A stretch of 6,772 nucleotides of DNA. Source: Oligoflexus sp. GTDB taxonomy: Bacteria; Bdellovibrionota_B; Oligoflexia; Oligoflexales; Oligoflexaceae. The stretch covers positions 1 to 6,772 of the forward strand of contig JASLCY010000104.1 of the NCBI GenBank assembly GCA_030151925.1, in the 5' to 3' direction. Numbering within the stretch: position 1 is the first letter of the stretch; every line of letters starts with the position of its first letter. Positions 6,220 through 6,772 of the stretch are shown here, one piece after another. The notes beneath the pieces are model-generated. The model was not told the DNA's origin and searched no databases. It saw nothing but the letters and a program-made list of their open reading frames with translations. A program made the translations under genes and the position numbers.

Positions 6220-6683
6220 GCCAAGAACCCAGCCTGTGCCCCTGCGGCACGCAAAAGAACTTCATGGACTGCTGCGGCCGCTTCATTCGAGGCGGCGCGG
6301 CGGCGCCGACGCCAGAACTCTTGATGCGCAGCCGTTATACGGCTTTCGTCTTGAACGATGTCCCTTACCTGCTCGCTACCTGGCATCCTGAGACGAGGCC
6401 GGACGATCTCGGCAGCGACGAACCCAATAACTGGGTGAGGCTCGAGATCCTCGGCTCGGACGAGGAAGGCGACGAGGGCGAGGTCGAGTTCCGCGCCAGC
6501 CTCATACTCGACAATAGACTCGAAGTGCTGCACGAGACCAGTGAGTTCGATCGGATCGACGGGCGCTGGTACTACCATTCGGGCGAGTTTGAGAACGACG
6601 GCAAACCCGAGAAGATTGCCAAAGGCGCGCCTTGTCCCTGCGGCAGCGGGAAGAAATTCGTCCAGTGCCACTACCAGAAATGA
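6216..6683 (+). CDS. ychJ: YchJ/UPF0225-type protein with two SEC-C-like zinc motifs
   Basis: Small cytoplasmic protein of the YchJ family (155 residues; E. coli YchJ is about 152), whose biochemical role is not established. The N-terminal motif is CPCG...DCCGRF with C8, C10, C19 and C20. The conserved core has LMRSRYTAFVLNDVPYL and a TWHPETRP block at about 46-56, and WYYHSGEF follows near 128. The C-terminus is a classical SEC-C motif, PCPCGSGKKFVQCH, with C140, C142, C151 and H152, expected to bind one zinc. The middle (about 80-95) is rich in Asp and Glu. It starts at ATG 6216 inside the DUF4197 stop (ATGA) with no ribosome site upstream, so expression probably depends on coupling to that gene. 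Family membership is firm from both Cys motifs and the core; no functional link to DUF4197 is known to me. Confidence 0.92.
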   Translation: MSQEPSLCPCGTQKNFMDCCGRFIRGGAAAPTPELLMRSRYTAFVLNDVPYLLATWHPETRPDDLGSDEPNNWVRLEILGSDEEGDEGEVEFRASLILDNRLEVLHETSEFDRIDGRWYYHSGEFENDGKPEKIAKGAPCPCGSGKKFVQCHYQK

Positions 6684-6692
6684 GATGAACCC

Positions 6693-6772
6693 TTGAGCGC
6701 GGTCCCCAGCGATCTTTTACGGCCGATGAAGCTCGGAATCCATACGGTTCCGGGGATTTGGCGTTATATGTT
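6693..6772 (+). CDS. Possible start of a further gene, cut by window end
   Basis: The frame is open from just after the YchJ stop to the window end. Candidate starts are TTG 6693 (about 26 residues in view, including SAVPSDLLRPMKLGIH) and ATG 6726. Neither has a good ribosome site; a weak GAGATGA lies at 6682-6688. One other forward frame is also open at the end but offers no start. Too little is visible to name a family. Confidence 0.35.
   Translation, partial: MSAVPSDLLRPMKLGIHTVPGIWRYM

Overview
The window (6,772 bases, GC-rich by eye, all genes on the + strand) looks like a chromosomal segment of a Gram-negative bacterium. This rests on an exported lipoprotein-like DUF4197 protein, a YchJ-type SEC-C protein and a membrane-bound hybrid histidine kinase. 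The exported trypsin-like protease and the many-receiver signalling block would fit a Bdellovibrionota/Oligoflexia- or Myxococcota-like lineage. That placement is impression only; nothing here fixes the taxon.

Bases 1-4401 hold three tightly packed signalling genes. The first, cut by the left edge, is a hybrid sensor kinase with an extracytoplasmic helical sensor, a membrane helix, HAMP, GAF, HisKA, HATPase and a C-terminal receiver. The second is a soluble protein in the order receiver-kinase. The third is a single-domain receiver. Gene 1 overlaps gene 2 by 8 bases and gene 2 overlaps gene 3 by 4 bases, so they are very probably one translationally coupled operon. Together they carry two phosphoacceptor histidines and three receiver aspartates. 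The visible part has no DNA-binding, cyclase or HPt output domain, so the output is probably protein-protein interaction through the stand-alone receiver.

Bases 4402-4501 are a 100-base gap with a plausible promoter, a short hairpin and a perfect dyad just before the next start. Bases 4502-5365 encode an exported trypsin-fold serine protease with a complete His-Asp-Ser triad and eight cysteines in the mature part.

Bases 5366-5478 are a 113-base gap holding a long imperfect hairpin. It is followed by a DUF4197 lipoprotein-like gene (5479-6219) that overlaps a YchJ/UPF0225-type zinc-motif gene (6216-6683) by an ATGA junction. The last 90 bases carry what may be the start of another gene running off the right edge.

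No RNA genes, mobile elements, CRISPR arrays or phage genes were seen, and no gene-free stretch exceeds 300 bases. The most noteworthy item is the compact three-gene phosphorelay, whose second kinase has an altered ATP-binding motif and a locally AT-rich segment.
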